NCBI RefSeq assembly: GCF_001277215.2
Contig: NZ_CP013940.1
Coordinates: forward strand, 2,666,001 to 2,730,000
Origin: Cronobacter malonaticus LMG 23826
GTDB lineage: Bacteria; Pseudomonadota; Gammaproteobacteria; Enterobacterales; Enterobacteriaceae
DNA length: 64,000 bases
Direction: 5' to 3'
The notes beneath the pieces are model-generated. The model was not told the DNA's origin. It saw only the letters and a program-made list of their open reading frames with translations, and made no database searches. Numbering within the stretch: position 1 is the stretch's first letter; each line of letters starts with the position of its first letter. Both the position numbers and the translations under genes were made by a program. Of the stretch, positions 27,430 through 36,873 are shown one piece after another.

Positions 27430-28740
27430 ATGAGTCAGAGCATTAATCAGGATGTCGGCGCGGTGAAAACCCGCACCCGCCGCGCCATCCGTCATCTGCG
27501 CTGGTGGGTGCTGGTGCTGTTTTTAATGGGCGTGACCGTCAACTACATCACCCGTAACTCCCTCGGCATTCTTGCGCCGGAGCTGAAAGAGAGCCTGGGC
27601 ATCACCACTGAGCAATACTCTTATATCGTCGGCGCGTTCCAGCTCGCCTATACCCTTTTTCAGCCGCTGTGCGGCTGGCTGATTGACGTGATTGGCCTAA
27701 AGCTTGGCTTTCTGATTTGCGCCTCCATCTGGGCGCTGATGTGTATTTTCCACGCCGGTGCCGGCAGTTGGCTGCATCTGGCTATTTTGCGCTTCTTTAT
27801 GGGCGCGGCGGAAGCGGCGGCCACACCCGCCAACGCCAAAACGCTCGGCGAATGGTTCCCGAAAAAAGAGCGTCCGGTCGCCGCAGGCTGGGCGGGCGTC
27901 GGGTTCTCCATCGGCGCGATGCTTGCACCGCCGATTATTTACTTCGCGCATATCTCCTTCGGCTGGCAGGGCGCGTTTCTCTTTACCGGCGTGCTGGCGC
28001 TGCTCTGGGTCGCGCTGTGGTGGCTCTTTTACCACAACCCGGAAAAACATCCGCGCCTGAGCCAGGAAGAGCTGGCGTTCATCCGCCAGGATAACGAGCC
28101 GCCGCCGGTGCGCCTGCCTTTCTTCACCGCGCTGAAAACCGTCGCCAAAAACAAACGCTTTTACGGCATCGCCATCCCGGCATTTATGGCCGAACCTGCC
28201 TGGGCGGTGATGAGCTTCTGGGTGCCGCTCTACCTCGCCAAAGAGCACGGCATGGATCTCAAGCAGATTGCCATGTTCGCCTGGCTGCCGTTTCTCGCCG
28301 CCGATTTAGGCTCTGTCGCGAGCGGCTATCTCACGAAGCTGTATGTGCGCGTCTTTGGCTGTACGCAGATCAACTCAGTAGTCGCAAGCTCGGTGACCGG
28401 CGCGTTCCTCATGGTGTCTCTCGCGATTGTCACCATTACCAAAGACCCGTACATCACCATCATTCTTATCTCCATCGGCGGCTTCGGGCATCAGATTATC
28501 TCCTGCATGCTGAGCGCGCTGGTGGTGGAATCGTTCGATCGCGGCCAGATGGCCACGGTGAACGGGATGCGCGGCTCCTGCGCCTGGATTGCGAGCTTTC
28601 TGTTCTCACTGATTATCGGGGTGACCGCTGACAAAATCGGCTTCAACCCGCTGTTTGTCGCCATGGGGTTCTTTGACCTGATTGGCGCTGTGTTCCTGGT
28701 TGCCTTTATTGCCGAGCGCCGCAACAAGCGCGCTTTATAG
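27430..28740 (+). CDS. MFS transporter of the ACS (hexuronate/anion) family
   Basis: A 436-residue, 12-helix transporter. The sequence resembles ExuT/GudP-type anion:cation symporters (NYITRNSLGILAPELKESLG, GAAEAAATPANAKTLGEWFP, KERPVAAGWAGVGFSIGAM). The ATG at 27430 is preceded by GGAGAAG and gives the conserved N-terminus; the open frame extends upstream but without a credible start. It is followed after 10 bp by a GH31 glycosidase, so it probably imports the glycoside or its released sugar acid (inference). Confidence 0.85.
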   Translation: MSQSINQDVGAVKTRTRRAIRHLRWWVLVLFLMGVTVNYITRNSLGILAPELKESLGITTEQYSYIVGAFQLAYTLFQPLCGWLIDVIGLKLGFLICASIWALMCIFHAGAGSWLHLAILRFFMGAAEAAATPANAKTLGEWFPKKERPVAAGWAGVGFSIGAMLAPPIIYFAHISFGWQGAFLFTGVLALLWVALWWLFYHNPEKHPRLSQEELAFIRQDNEPPPVRLPFFTALKTVAKNKRFYGIAIPAFMAEPAWAVMSFWVPLYLAKEHGMDLKQIAMFAWLPFLAADLGSVASGYLTKLYVRVFGCTQINSVVASSVTGAFLMVSLAIVTITKDPYITIILISIGGFGHQIISCMLSALVVESFDRGQMATVNGMRGSCAWIASFLFSLIIGVTADKIGFNPLFVAMGFFDLIGAVFLVAFIAERRNKRAL

Positions 28741-28750
28741 GGAGATGTTG

Positions 28751-31114
28751 ATGAAAACCCTCAAACACTGGAGATACACCCATTCTGACGACCACCACGT
28801 CGAGCTGAACGTCGATGATGCCCATACGCTCTGCCTCTGGGTGCTGGAGCCGGGTCTGTTCCGCGTGGCGGTGAAACGCCGCGGCGCGTATGCGCTCAAC
28901 CGCACGTGGAGCATTGCGCCTGGCAACGACACGCCGTGGGAAGGCCGCCCGCGCGACAGTCTCGACGGCTTTAGCCTGCCCGGTTTTACGCTTGACGAAA
29001 CGCCGGAGCGCCTTGTCATCAGCAGCGATAAACTGCGTGTAACGGTGCATCAGCCGCTGTGGCTGGAGTGGCACTACCGTGACGATAGCGGCCAGTGGCA
29101 GTTTCTTACCAGCGACCGCCCCACCAGCGCTTATCTTATCAATGCGCATGGCGACGGCGTGGCGCACTATCAGCGCCGCCAGAAAGATGACCACTATTAC
29201 GGGCTGGGCGAAAAAGCGGGCGACCTGGAGCGCACCGGCCGCCGCTTCGAGATGCGCAACCTGGACGCGATGGGCTATAACGCCGCCAGCACCGATCCGC
29301 TGTATAAACATATTCCGTTTACCATTACCCGCCGCGAGCAGGTGAGTTTTGGCCTGTTTTACGACAACCTGAGCAGTTGCTGGCTCGATCTCGGCAATGA
29401 GATAGACAACTATCACCTGCCCTACCGCCGCTGGCAGGCCGAGGCGGGCGATATCGATTACTACCTGTTCGTCGGCCCGCGCGTGCTGGATGTCACCAAA
29501 GCCTTTGTGCGCCTGACCGGTAAAACGCTGTTCGGCCCGAAATGGAGCCTCGGCTACAGCGGCTCAACGATGCATTACACCGACGCGCCGGATGCGCAGA
29601 ACCAGTTGATGAACTTTATTCGCCTGTGTGAAGAACACGCGATCCCGTGCGACTCCTTCCAGCTCTCGTCGGGGTACACCTCCATCAATAACAAGCGCTA
29701 CGTCTTTAACTGGAACTACGACAAAGTGCCGCAGCCGAAAGCGATGAGCGCGGCGTTCCATGACGCCGGGCTGAAGCTCGCCGCCAATATCAAGCCCTGT
29801 CTGTTGCAGGATCACCCGCGCTATCAGGAGGTCGCGCAGCAGGGGCTGTTTATCCGCGATTCCGAAACCGACGCGCCGGAACGCTCCAGCTTCTGGGATG
29901 ACGAAGGCTCGCATCTCGATTTCACTAACCCGGCGACCATCGCCTGGTGGCAGAACGGCGTCACCACGCAGCTGCTGGAGATGGGCATCGATTCCACCTG
30001 GAACGACAATAACGAATATGAAGTCTGGGACGGCGAAGCGCGCTGCCACGGCTTCGGCGAGCCGGTGGCGATTAAACATATCCGCCCGGTGATGCCTTTA
30101 TTAATGATGCGCGCCTCGATGGAGGCCCAGCAGACTTTCGCGCCAGAGAAACGCCCGTATCTGATCTCGCGCTCCGGCTGCGCCGGGATGCAGCGCTACG
30201 TCCAGACATGGAGCGGCGATAACCGCACCAGCTGGCAGACGCTGCGCTACAACATTCGGATGGGCCTCGGCATGAGCCTCTCGGGGCTGTATAACGTCGG
30301 TCACGACGTGGGCGGATTCTCCGGCGATAAACCGGACGCCGAGCTGTTTGTGCGCTGGGTACAGAACGGCGTGATGCATCCGCGTTTTACGATTCACTCT
30401 TGGAATGACGATCATACCGTTAACGAGCCGTGGATGTACCCGGCAGTGACGCCCGCCATTCGAAGCGCCATTGAGCTGCGCTACCGTCTGCTGCCTTATC
30501 TCTACACGCTGCTGTGGCAGGCGCATGCTGATGACGAGCCGATGCTACGCCCGACGTTCCTCGATCACGAACACGACCCGCAGACCTTTCGCGAGTGCGA
30601 CGAGTTTATGCTGGGCCGCGACGTGCTGGTGGCGAGCGTGGTTGAGCCAGACGCGCGCAACCGTACGCTCTGGCTGCCCGCCAACCACCACGGCTGGTAC
30701 GATTTCCACACCGGTCAGTGGTATTCAGGCGGCCAGTGGGTAACGCTGGACGCGCCGCTGGAACGACTGCCGCTGCTGGTGCGCGCAGGCGCCGGTCTGC
30801 CGCTTAGCGCACGCCTGCGTCATGTAGATGCGCAGCGCGACGACGCGCGCGAGCTCAGGCTCTACCCTGTGCCGGGCAACGGTGAGAGTTCGGGCCTGCT
30901 GTTTGAGGACGACGGTGAAAGCTGGGGCTACCGCGAGGGCAACGCGCTGTGGGTGAACTGGCAGATGCGATGCAGCGCCGGGGCTATTTATCTCACATTC
31001 TCGACGACCGGCGATTACCAGCCTGCGTGGGATGCCATTGACGTTACGCTCCCTGCCAATGAGCACCGCACGCTTTATATTAATGGCAAGCCGGGGCAGC
31101 GCTGGGCACGTTAA
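28751..31114 (+). CDS. Family 31 glycoside hydrolase
   Basis: A 787-residue cytosolic enzyme with no signal peptide. It has the GH31 plan: N-terminal beta-sandwich (1-230), (beta/alpha)8 barrel (about 240-590) and C-terminal beta domains. The expected nucleophile is D419 in TWNDNNE and the acid/base D490 in WSGDN. Family members hydrolyse alpha-glucosides, alpha-xylosides or sulfoquinovosides; it is not YicI or YihQ by length, and the substrate cannot be read off. The ATG at 28751 has AGGGAG six bases upstream. It forms an operon with the MFS transporter and ends at a strong terminator. Confidence 0.88.
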   Translation: MKTLKHWRYTHSDDHHVELNVDDAHTLCLWVLEPGLFRVAVKRRGAYALNRTWSIAPGNDTPWEGRPRDSLDGFSLPGFTLDETPERLVISSDKLRVTVHQPLWLEWHYRDDSGQWQFLTSDRPTSAYLINAHGDGVAHYQRRQKDDHYYGLGEKAGDLERTGRRFEMRNLDAMGYNAASTDPLYKHIPFTITRREQVSFGLFYDNLSSCWLDLGNEIDNYHLPYRRWQAEAGDIDYYLFVGPRVLDVTKAFVRLTGKTLFGPKWSLGYSGSTMHYTDAPDAQNQLMNFIRLCEEHAIPCDSFQLSSGYTSINNKRYVFNWNYDKVPQPKAMSAAFHDAGLKLAANIKPCLLQDHPRYQEVAQQGLFIRDSETDAPERSSFWDDEGSHLDFTNPATIAWWQNGVTTQLLEMGIDSTWNDNNEYEVWDGEARCHGFGEPVAIKHIRPVMPLLMMRASMEAQQTFAPEKRPYLISRSGCAGMQRYVQTWSGDNRTSWQTLRYNIRMGLGMSLSGLYNVGHDVGGFSGDKPDAELFVRWVQNGVMHPRFTIHSWNDDHTVNEPWMYPAVTPAIRSAIELRYRLLPYLYTLLWQAHADDEPMLRPTFLDHEHDPQTFRECDEFMLGRDVLVASVVEPDARNRTLWLPANHHGWYDFHTGQWYSGGQWVTLDAPLERLPLLVRAGAGLPLSARLRHVDAQRDDARELRLYPVPGNGESSGLLFEDDGESWGYREGNALWVNWQMRCSAGAIYLTFSTTGDYQPAWDAIDVTLPANEHRTLYINGKPGQRWAR

Positions 31115-31140
31115 TGCCTGAATAATACACTGCTATTAAC

Positions 31141-31171
31141 ACGCCGCCGCAATTTTGCTGCGGCGTTTTTT
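31141..31171 (+). terminator. Terminator of the MFS-GH31 operon
   Basis: ACGCCGC (31141-31147) pairs with GCGGCGT (31160-31166), followed by a T run. Rho-independent. Confidence 0.85.
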
Positions 31172-31841
31172 ATCTGAATAATTCCATGATTACTTACCGA
31201 ATAATAAATCTATTTTTGCAGCATAATTATTCGGGGAAATAATGACGAATAAAAAGTGTGTTATTGAGTCACATTTTATTTTAATCATCAGCAATAGTGA
31301 TTCTTTATCATTATATATCATCCGGAATCGCACTTTCTTTCAGGGTTCACCTTAGCATCACGCCTTTTACTATTTATTTATTAATCAAGGCATTAACCAC
31401 AAGAAAGTCAAAGCAAGTGATTCACACTAAAAATATAATAGTGTTTCGTATTGATTAATAAGTGAAAACACTTAACCACTACCAACCCATCGCTATTAAC
31501 TATCTGACTTAATAAATCCTGTTTGTTAACGTCACCGCAAATACTTTTTTGGTACTTTTTCTGGGACATACGAGCACCCCCTGGTCACAGCTATACATGA
31601 TTTTATGCCGGAAAATATTCCACATTTGATAACGTTATTCCGCACCGGATTGCATAACAGCGACACAAGGAGCCTGACGTGATACCCGTCTGCAAAAATC
31701 ATATTGCACCTTATATTCGCGCTGGATAAACAGCGCGCCGTATCACTATTACCCTCAGATTTTCTCTTTATGAGAAAAAACCGGCCTGCCGGTAATAACG
31801 GCGGCAGGCTATTTTATTTTCTGTAAAATGAAGGACTATTT
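31172..31841 (+). promoter_or_regulatory. Long AT-rich leader of the TPS exoprotein gene
   Basis: A 670-bp non-coding stretch, clearly more AT-rich than the backbone. It contains several short palindromes, including TAAGTG-AAAA-CACTTA at 31459-31474. Just before the gene, GCCTGCCG (31784-31791) and CGGCAGGC (31802-31809) form a hairpin followed by TATTTTATTTT, a terminator or attenuator shape in the probable 5' leader. Silencing by H-NS-type proteins is plausible from composition but not shown. I see no gene or RNA that I recognise. Confidence 0.45.
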
Positions 31842-33986
31842 ATGAAAATGCCAGTATTGTCACCGCAATATCGCATCAACGCCCTGTGCCTGAGCACCTG
31901 GCTCGCGCTTGGACTGGTCACACAGGCGCATGCCGCGATTGTTGTTGATCAACAAAAGTCCCCAACGACAACAGTTAATGTCGCCGGCAATGGCGCGACG
32001 GTGGTTGACATCAGCGCGCCGTCCGATGGCGGTGTCTCGCATAACTATTACAAACAGTTTGACGTTAACAGCGCGGGTGTGGTGCTCAATAACGGCGCAG
32101 GCAGTAGCAGCACGACGCTTGCTGGTAACGTCGATGGCAATACGAATATGTCTGGCGGTGGTGCCAGCGTGATTTTAAACGAAGTAGCATCATCTAACCC
32201 CAGCCAGTTAAACGGTATGGTGGAAGTGGCGGGTAAAGAAGCGGCCGTCATTATCGCCAACCCATCGGGCATTACCTGCGACGGTTGCGGTTTCATCAAT
32301 ACCAGTCGCTCAACGCTGGTCACCGGCAGCGTTGAGATGTCCAATGGCAAAGTCAGCGGTTTTAACGTTACTGATGGAAAAATCGTGATCACTGGCAAGG
32401 GAATGGACGATCATGCGACGGACTACACCGATATTATCTCCCGCTCGGCGGTCGTTAACGCACAGCTCACCGCGCGCGATCTGCGTGTCGTCACCGGCAC
32501 CAATAAAGTGAATTACAAAACGCTGGATACGAAAGCGATCAAACCCGAAGCGTTCAGCGGCAAACCTGAGCTGGCGCTGGACGTCTCAAGCCTTGGCGGC
32601 ATGTATGCCAATAAGATTGAGCTGATTGGCACGGAAGATGGCGTCGGCGTACGCAACAACGGCATTATCTCCACTGCGGCGGAAAGCCTGAGTATCAATA
32701 TTAATGGCGAACTGGAAAACAATAATATCATTTCGGCTAATAAAGATTTGCTCATTGATACCAATCAGCATGCTGTAGATAACGACAACGGCACGCTTCA
32801 GGCCGAACGTGATTTAGCCATCGCCAGCAGTAAGCTTGATAATAATAAAAATGGGCTAATCACCGCTGACAATATTAATATCAATACACACGGCGAAACG
32901 CTGGATAATAATGGGCAGGGCATTATCGCGCATGACGATATCAGCGTCAGCGCGGGCGATATTGATAATGGCAGTCGCCTGAAGGGTGGTGGTCAGATGA
33001 TTATCAATGCCGATGAGCTCAGCAACCGTGGTGAAATCAGCGCAGATACGCTGTCCATCTCAGCGCATAAGATCAATAACCAGAATGAAATTCAGGCGCA
33101 AAACGCGCTGACCATCACCAGCGACACGCTGGAAAATGAAAAAGATGGACTTATCAGCAGCGCAGGTGATATGGCGCTCAAAACCCATGATATTAGCAAT
33201 CGTGGCAAAATCTATGCGCAAGGCGCGCTGGATGCGTATGCGTCACACGATCTGGATAATAAAAATGGCGAACTGGCAGCTGTCGGTAATATGACGATTG
33301 ACACCAAAACGTTAACCAATACCGCAGGCGCGATTTTCAGCGCCAGACAGCTGGATATCGTCGCCGACAAAATCGATAACAGCGCGGATATGTGTGATAG
33401 CGGCGGCACCATCGCTGGTAATAATGTCAGCATGAGTAGCGGTTATTTGAATAACGATAAAGGAACGCTTAAAGGTAATACCGTCTACTTACAGGGTGAT
33501 ACGTTTGACGTGGGTAACGGTACGATCTCAGCAACCGGCAATATTACCGTGAATGCCGATGAAGATTTCTATGTGAATAACCACGGCTCCGTAGAATCAC
33601 GTGGGGGTGATATTACTGTCAATGCCGCCGACAATTTCTCCAACGACGGCACAATTAAAGCGACCGGTGCGATTAACCTCAATAGCAGTACATTCTCTAA
33701 CAAAGGCAGTATCTCCACCGGCGATGAAATCGCAATTTACGCAGCAAAATCGTTCGTGAATGAAAACGGCGGCTATATTAACGGCCGCGACGGGCTGTCG
33801 ATCGAGGCGGTGAATACGCTGGATAACGAGGGTTCGCTCTATTCTTACGATACGATCACGCTGCGTTCCCATAAAGTTACTAACCATAGCGGCGCTAAAA
33901 TCTCCAGCGACGATAATGAGATCTTCACCGATCGCTTTGTGAATCATGGCCGCATCGAAGGGTATTACGATCTGCATGACTACTGA
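31842..33986 (+). CDS. Short CdiA/FHA-like two-partner secretion exoprotein
   Basis: 714 residues. A signal peptide of about 31 residues ends at THAHA-like QAHA. Residues about 35-265 form a TPS (haemagglutination activity) domain with the hallmark ANPSGITCDGCGFINTSR, which directs secretion through a TpsB/CdiB pore. The rest (about 270-710) is a beta-helix of degenerate FHA-type repeats rich in LDNxxG and IxTxxxxL. It stops cleanly with no pretoxin VENN motif, toxin domain or immunity gene. No TpsB gene is present in the window. CdiA proteins usually exceed 3000 residues, so this is either a small independent adhesin or a heavily shortened relic. Confidence 0.88.
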   Translation: MKMPVLSPQYRINALCLSTWLALGLVTQAHAAIVVDQQKSPTTTVNVAGNGATVVDISAPSDGGVSHNYYKQFDVNSAGVVLNNGAGSSSTTLAGNVDGNTNMSGGGASVILNEVASSNPSQLNGMVEVAGKEAAVIIANPSGITCDGCGFINTSRSTLVTGSVEMSNGKVSGFNVTDGKIVITGKGMDDHATDYTDIISRSAVVNAQLTARDLRVVTGTNKVNYKTLDTKAIKPEAFSGKPELALDVSSLGGMYANKIELIGTEDGVGVRNNGIISTAAESLSININGELENNNIISANKDLLIDTNQHAVDNDNGTLQAERDLAIASSKLDNNKNGLITADNININTHGETLDNNGQGIIAHDDISVSAGDIDNGSRLKGGGQMIINADELSNRGEISADTLSISAHKINNQNEIQAQNALTITSDTLENEKDGLISSAGDMALKTHDISNRGKIYAQGALDAYASHDLDNKNGELAAVGNMTIDTKTLTNTAGAIFSARQLDIVADKIDNSADMCDSGGTIAGNNVSMSSGYLNNDKGTLKGNTVYLQGDTFDVGNGTISATGNITVNADEDFYVNNHGSVESRGGDITVNAADNFSNDGTIKATGAINLNSSTFSNKGSISTGDEIAIYAAKSFVNENGGYINGRDGLSIEAVNTLDNEGSLYSYDTITLRSHKVTNHSGAKISSDDNEIFTDRFVNHGRIEGYYDLHDY

Positions 33987-34022
33987 TCGACACAAGACCG
34001 TTTAAAGTAAGGCCATAAAAAA

Positions 34023-34056
34023 ACGGGTAGTCATCTGACTACCCGTTGTTATTTTA
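34023..34056. terminator. Terminator between the TPS gene and ybiT
   Basis: ACGGGTAGTC (34023-34032) pairs with GACTACCCGT (34037-34046) around a four-base loop, followed by TGTTATTTT on the plus strand; A residues before it (34017-34022) make it usable for ybiT on the minus strand too. Confidence 0.8.
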
Positions 34057-34069
34057 ATGTGGAGAAGCG

Positions 34070-35662
34070 TTATTCGATGCCTTTGCTGCGCAGATAATCT
34101 TCGTAACCGCCGGAGAAATCCACCACGCGTTCTGGGGTAATTTCAATCACGCGGGTCGCGAGAGAGCTGACAAACTCACGGTCGTGGGAGACGAAAATCA
34201 GCGTACCCTGGTACATTTCCAGCGCGGCGTTCAGCGATTCGATCGATTCCATATCCAGGTGGTTGGTCGGTTCGTCCATCACCAGAATGTTCGGTTTTTG
34301 CATCATCAGCTTGCCGAACAGCATACGGCCCTTTTCACCACCAGAGAGCACTTTAGCGGGCTTTTTGATGTCATCCTGGCTGAACAGCAGACGTCCGAGA
34401 ATGCTGCGTACCGCCTGCTCGTCGTCGCCTTCCTGCTTCCACTGGCTCATCCAGTCGAAAACGGTCAGATCGTTTTCGAACTCATACTCGTGATCCTGCG
34501 CGTAGTAGCCAATCTGCGCATTCTCGGACCATTTTACGGTGCCGTTATCCGGTTGCAGTTCGCCCACCAGCGTTTTCAGCATGGTGGATTTACCCACGCC
34601 GTTCGCGCCGAGGATCGCCAGCTTCTCGCCCACTTCCAGCAGCAGGCCGACGTTTTTAAACAGCGGGCCGTTATCGAAGCCTTTGGTCATCGCTTCCACT
34701 TCCAGCGCGTTGCGGAACAGCTTTTTATCCTGCTCGAAGCGGATAAACGGGTTCTGGCGGCTGGAGGCTTTCACCTCTTCCAGTTTGATTTTATCAATCT
34801 GGCGGGCGCGGGAGGTCGCCTGACGGGATTTCGAGGCGTTGGCGCTAAAGCGGCTCACGAACGATTGCAGGTCGGCGATCTGGGCCTTTTTCTTGGCGTT
34901 GTCCGCCAGCAGGCGTTCGCGCGCCTGGGTCGCGGCGGTCATGTATTCGTCGTAGTTGCCCGGATAAACGCGCAGCTCGCCGTAGTCGAGATCCGCCATA
35001 TGGGTGCAGACCATGTTCAGGAAGTGACGGTCGTGCGAAATGATAATCATGGTGCTGTCGCGATCGTTCAGCGTCTGCTCCAGCCAGCGAATGGTGTCGA
35101 TGTCCAGGTTGTTCGTCGGTTCGTCGAGCAGCAGGATATCCGGGTTGGAGAACAGCGCCTGCGCCAGCAGGACACGCAGCTTCCAGCCAGGGGCAACTTC
35201 GCTCATCGGGCCGTAGTGCTGCTCCAGCGGAATACCGACGCCCAGCAGCAGCTCGCCCGCGCGGGACTCCGCGCTGTAGCCGTCCATTTCGCCATATTTC
35301 ACTTCGAGATCGGCCACCTTATAGCCGTCTTCTTCGCTCATCTCCGGCAGGCTGTAGATGCGATCGCGTTCCTGCTTCACTTCCCACAGCTCGCTGTGAC
35401 CCATAATTACGGTGTCCAGCACGGTATATTGTTCAAACGCGAACTGATCCTGACGCAGCTTACCGATGCGTTCGTTCGGATCGAGCGAGACGTTGCCCGC
35501 GCTCGGCTGTAGATCGCCGCCGAGGATTTTCATGAAAGTGGACTTGCCGCTCCCGTTGGCGCCAATCAGACCGTAACGGTTGCCGCCGCCAAACTTGACG
35601 GAAATGTTTTCAAACAGCGGCTTACTGCCGAACTGCATGGTGACGTTGCTGGTAACTAACAC
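34070..35662 (-). CDS. ybiT: ABC-F family ATPase YbiT
   Basis: 530 residues, matching E. coli YbiT. Two ABC cassettes without membrane segments: Walker [10 protein letters not shown] and GANGVGKST, Walker [13 protein letters not shown] and [12 protein letters not shown], with the ABC-F linker in between. ABC-F proteins act on the ribosome. The GTG at 35662, with AGGA seven bases upstream, gives the conserved start ([12 protein letters not shown]); the open frame runs 24 codons further but into the promoter. Confidence 0.95.
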   Translation of the reverse strand: MLVTSNVTMQFGSKPLFENISVKFGGGNRYGLIGANGSGKSTFMKILGGDLQPSAGNVSLDPNERIGKLRQDQFAFEQYTVLDTVIMGHSELWEVKQERDRIYSLPEMSEEDGYKVADLEVKYGEMDGYSAESRAGELLLGVGIPLEQHYGPMSEVAPGWKLRVLLAQALFSNPDILLLDEPTNNLDIDTIRWLEQTLNDRDSTMIIISHDRHFLNMVCTHMADLDYGELRVYPGNYDEYMTAATQARERLLADNAKKKAQIADLQSFVSRFSANASKSRQATSRARQIDKIKLEEVKASSRQNPFIRFEQDKKLFRNALEVEAMTKGFDNGPLFKNVGLLLEVGEKLAILGANGVGKSTMLKTLVGELQPDNGTVKWSENAQIGYYAQDHEYEFENDLTVFDWMSQWKQEGDDEQAVRSILGRLLFSQDDIKKPAKVLSGGEKGRMLFGKLMMQKPNILVMDEPTNHLDMESIESLNAALEMYQGTLIFVSHDREFVSSLATRVIEITPERVVDFSGGYEDYLRSKGIE

Positions 35663-35881
35663 GCGTAATTCCTGGGTAAGATGTGTGATAAACAACGCAT
35701 TATGCCATAACTCCGAATTTATTTCCCCCGCCAATGGACTGACTACACTGACTCAGGAATGGGAAAAAAATGTGAATAAACACACAACTCAATTCCCTGC
35801 TACGGAGAATGCACATATAATGCGCTCCCTGTATTGTTTCGTTCACTCTAACGGCCGGTCTGGCAACGATATTTGCATAAC

Positions 35882-36802
35882 ATGAAGATGAAATTACGCA
35901 CGCTTTTAGTGGCAGCCTTCGCAGTCGTCGGGTTTTGTAAATCCGCCTCTGCGGTGACTTATCCTCTGCCGACCGACGGTAGCCGTCTGGTGGGTGAAAA
36001 CCAGGTGGTGACGATCCCGGAAGGCAACAGCCTGCCGCTGGAAGATTTCGCCGCACAGTATCAGATGGGGCTTTCCAACATGCTGGAAGCCAACCCGGGC
36101 GTTGACCCGTATCTGCCGAAAGGCGGCACCATCCTCAACATTCCTCAGCAGCTGATCCTGCCGGATACGCCGCATGAAGGGATTGTGATTAACAGCGCCG
36201 AAATGCGTCTGTATTACTACCCGAAAGGCACCAACACCGTTATCGTGCTGCCGATCGGTATCGGTCAGCTCGGTAAAGACACCCCGATCAACTGGGTGAC
36301 CAAAGTGGAGCGCAAGCGCGCGAACCCGACCTGGACGCCAACCGCCAAGATGCATGCGGAATACGCGGCCGCGGGCGAACCGCTGCCGCCGGTGGTACCG
36401 GCTGGCCCGGATAACCCGATGGGCCTCTACGCGCTCTACATCGGCCGCTTGTACGCTATCCACGGTACCAACGCCAACTTCGGTATCGGCCTGCGCGTGA
36501 GCCACGGCTGCGTGCGTCTGCGTAACGAAGACATTAAATTCCTGTTTGAGAACGTGCCGGTCGGCACCCGCGTACAGTTTGTCAACGAGCCGGTGAAAGC
36601 GACTACCGAGCCGGATGGCAGCCGTTACATCGAGGTACATAACCCGCTCTCTACCAGCGAAGATCAGATCAACAACAACGAACTGGTGCCGATTACGCTG
36701 ACCAAGGCGGTAACCACCGTCACCAGTCAGAGCGATGTCGATCAGAACGTCGTTGAGCAGGCGGTACAGAACCGTTCCGGTATGCCGGTTCGTCTGAACT
36801 AA
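35882..36802 (+). CDS. ldtB: L,D-transpeptidase LdtB (YbiS)
   Basis: 306 residues, E. coli length. It attaches Braun lipoprotein to peptidoglycan in the periplasm. A signal peptide (to about residue 24) is followed by a LysM domain (about 40-85) and a YkuD catalytic domain with HGTNANFG and the active-site SHGCVRL. The ATG at 35882 gives the E. coli-like N-terminus (MKMKLRT); a TTG three codons upstream is not needed. Confidence 0.96.
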   Translation: MKMKLRTLLVAAFAVVGFCKSASAVTYPLPTDGSRLVGENQVVTIPEGNSLPLEDFAAQYQMGLSNMLEANPGVDPYLPKGGTILNIPQQLILPDTPHEGIVINSAEMRLYYYPKGTNTVIVLPIGIGQLGKDTPINWVTKVERKRANPTWTPTAKMHAEYAAAGEPLPPVVPAGPDNPMGLYALYIGRLYAIHGTNANFGIGLRVSHGCVRLRNEDIKFLFENVPVGTRVQFVNEPVKATTEPDGSRYIEVHNPLSTSEDQINNNELVPITLTKAVTTVTSQSDVDQNVVEQAVQNRSGMPVRLN

Positions 36803-36818
36803 TCTGCCGCAAGGCGAT

Positions 36819-36858
36819 AAAAAAACCCCGCGCGCATCGCTGCCCGCGGGGTTTTTTA
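36819..36858. terminator. Bidirectional terminator, ldtB and efflux operon
   Basis: ACCCCGCG (36825-36832) pairs with CGCGGGGT (36845-36852), flanked by A and T runs on both sides, between the convergent genes. Confidence 0.85.
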
Positions 36859-36873
36859 TTGGCGGTGAATGCC

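Noticed and set aside
31842..33986. Contact-dependent inhibition (cdiBAI) locus
   Set aside because: No CdiB, no pretoxin or toxin domain and no immunity gene; only the secretion domain is CdiA-like.
34184..35512. 442-codon plus-strand frame opposite ybiT
   Set aside because: Shadow of the strongly conserved ABC-F gene.
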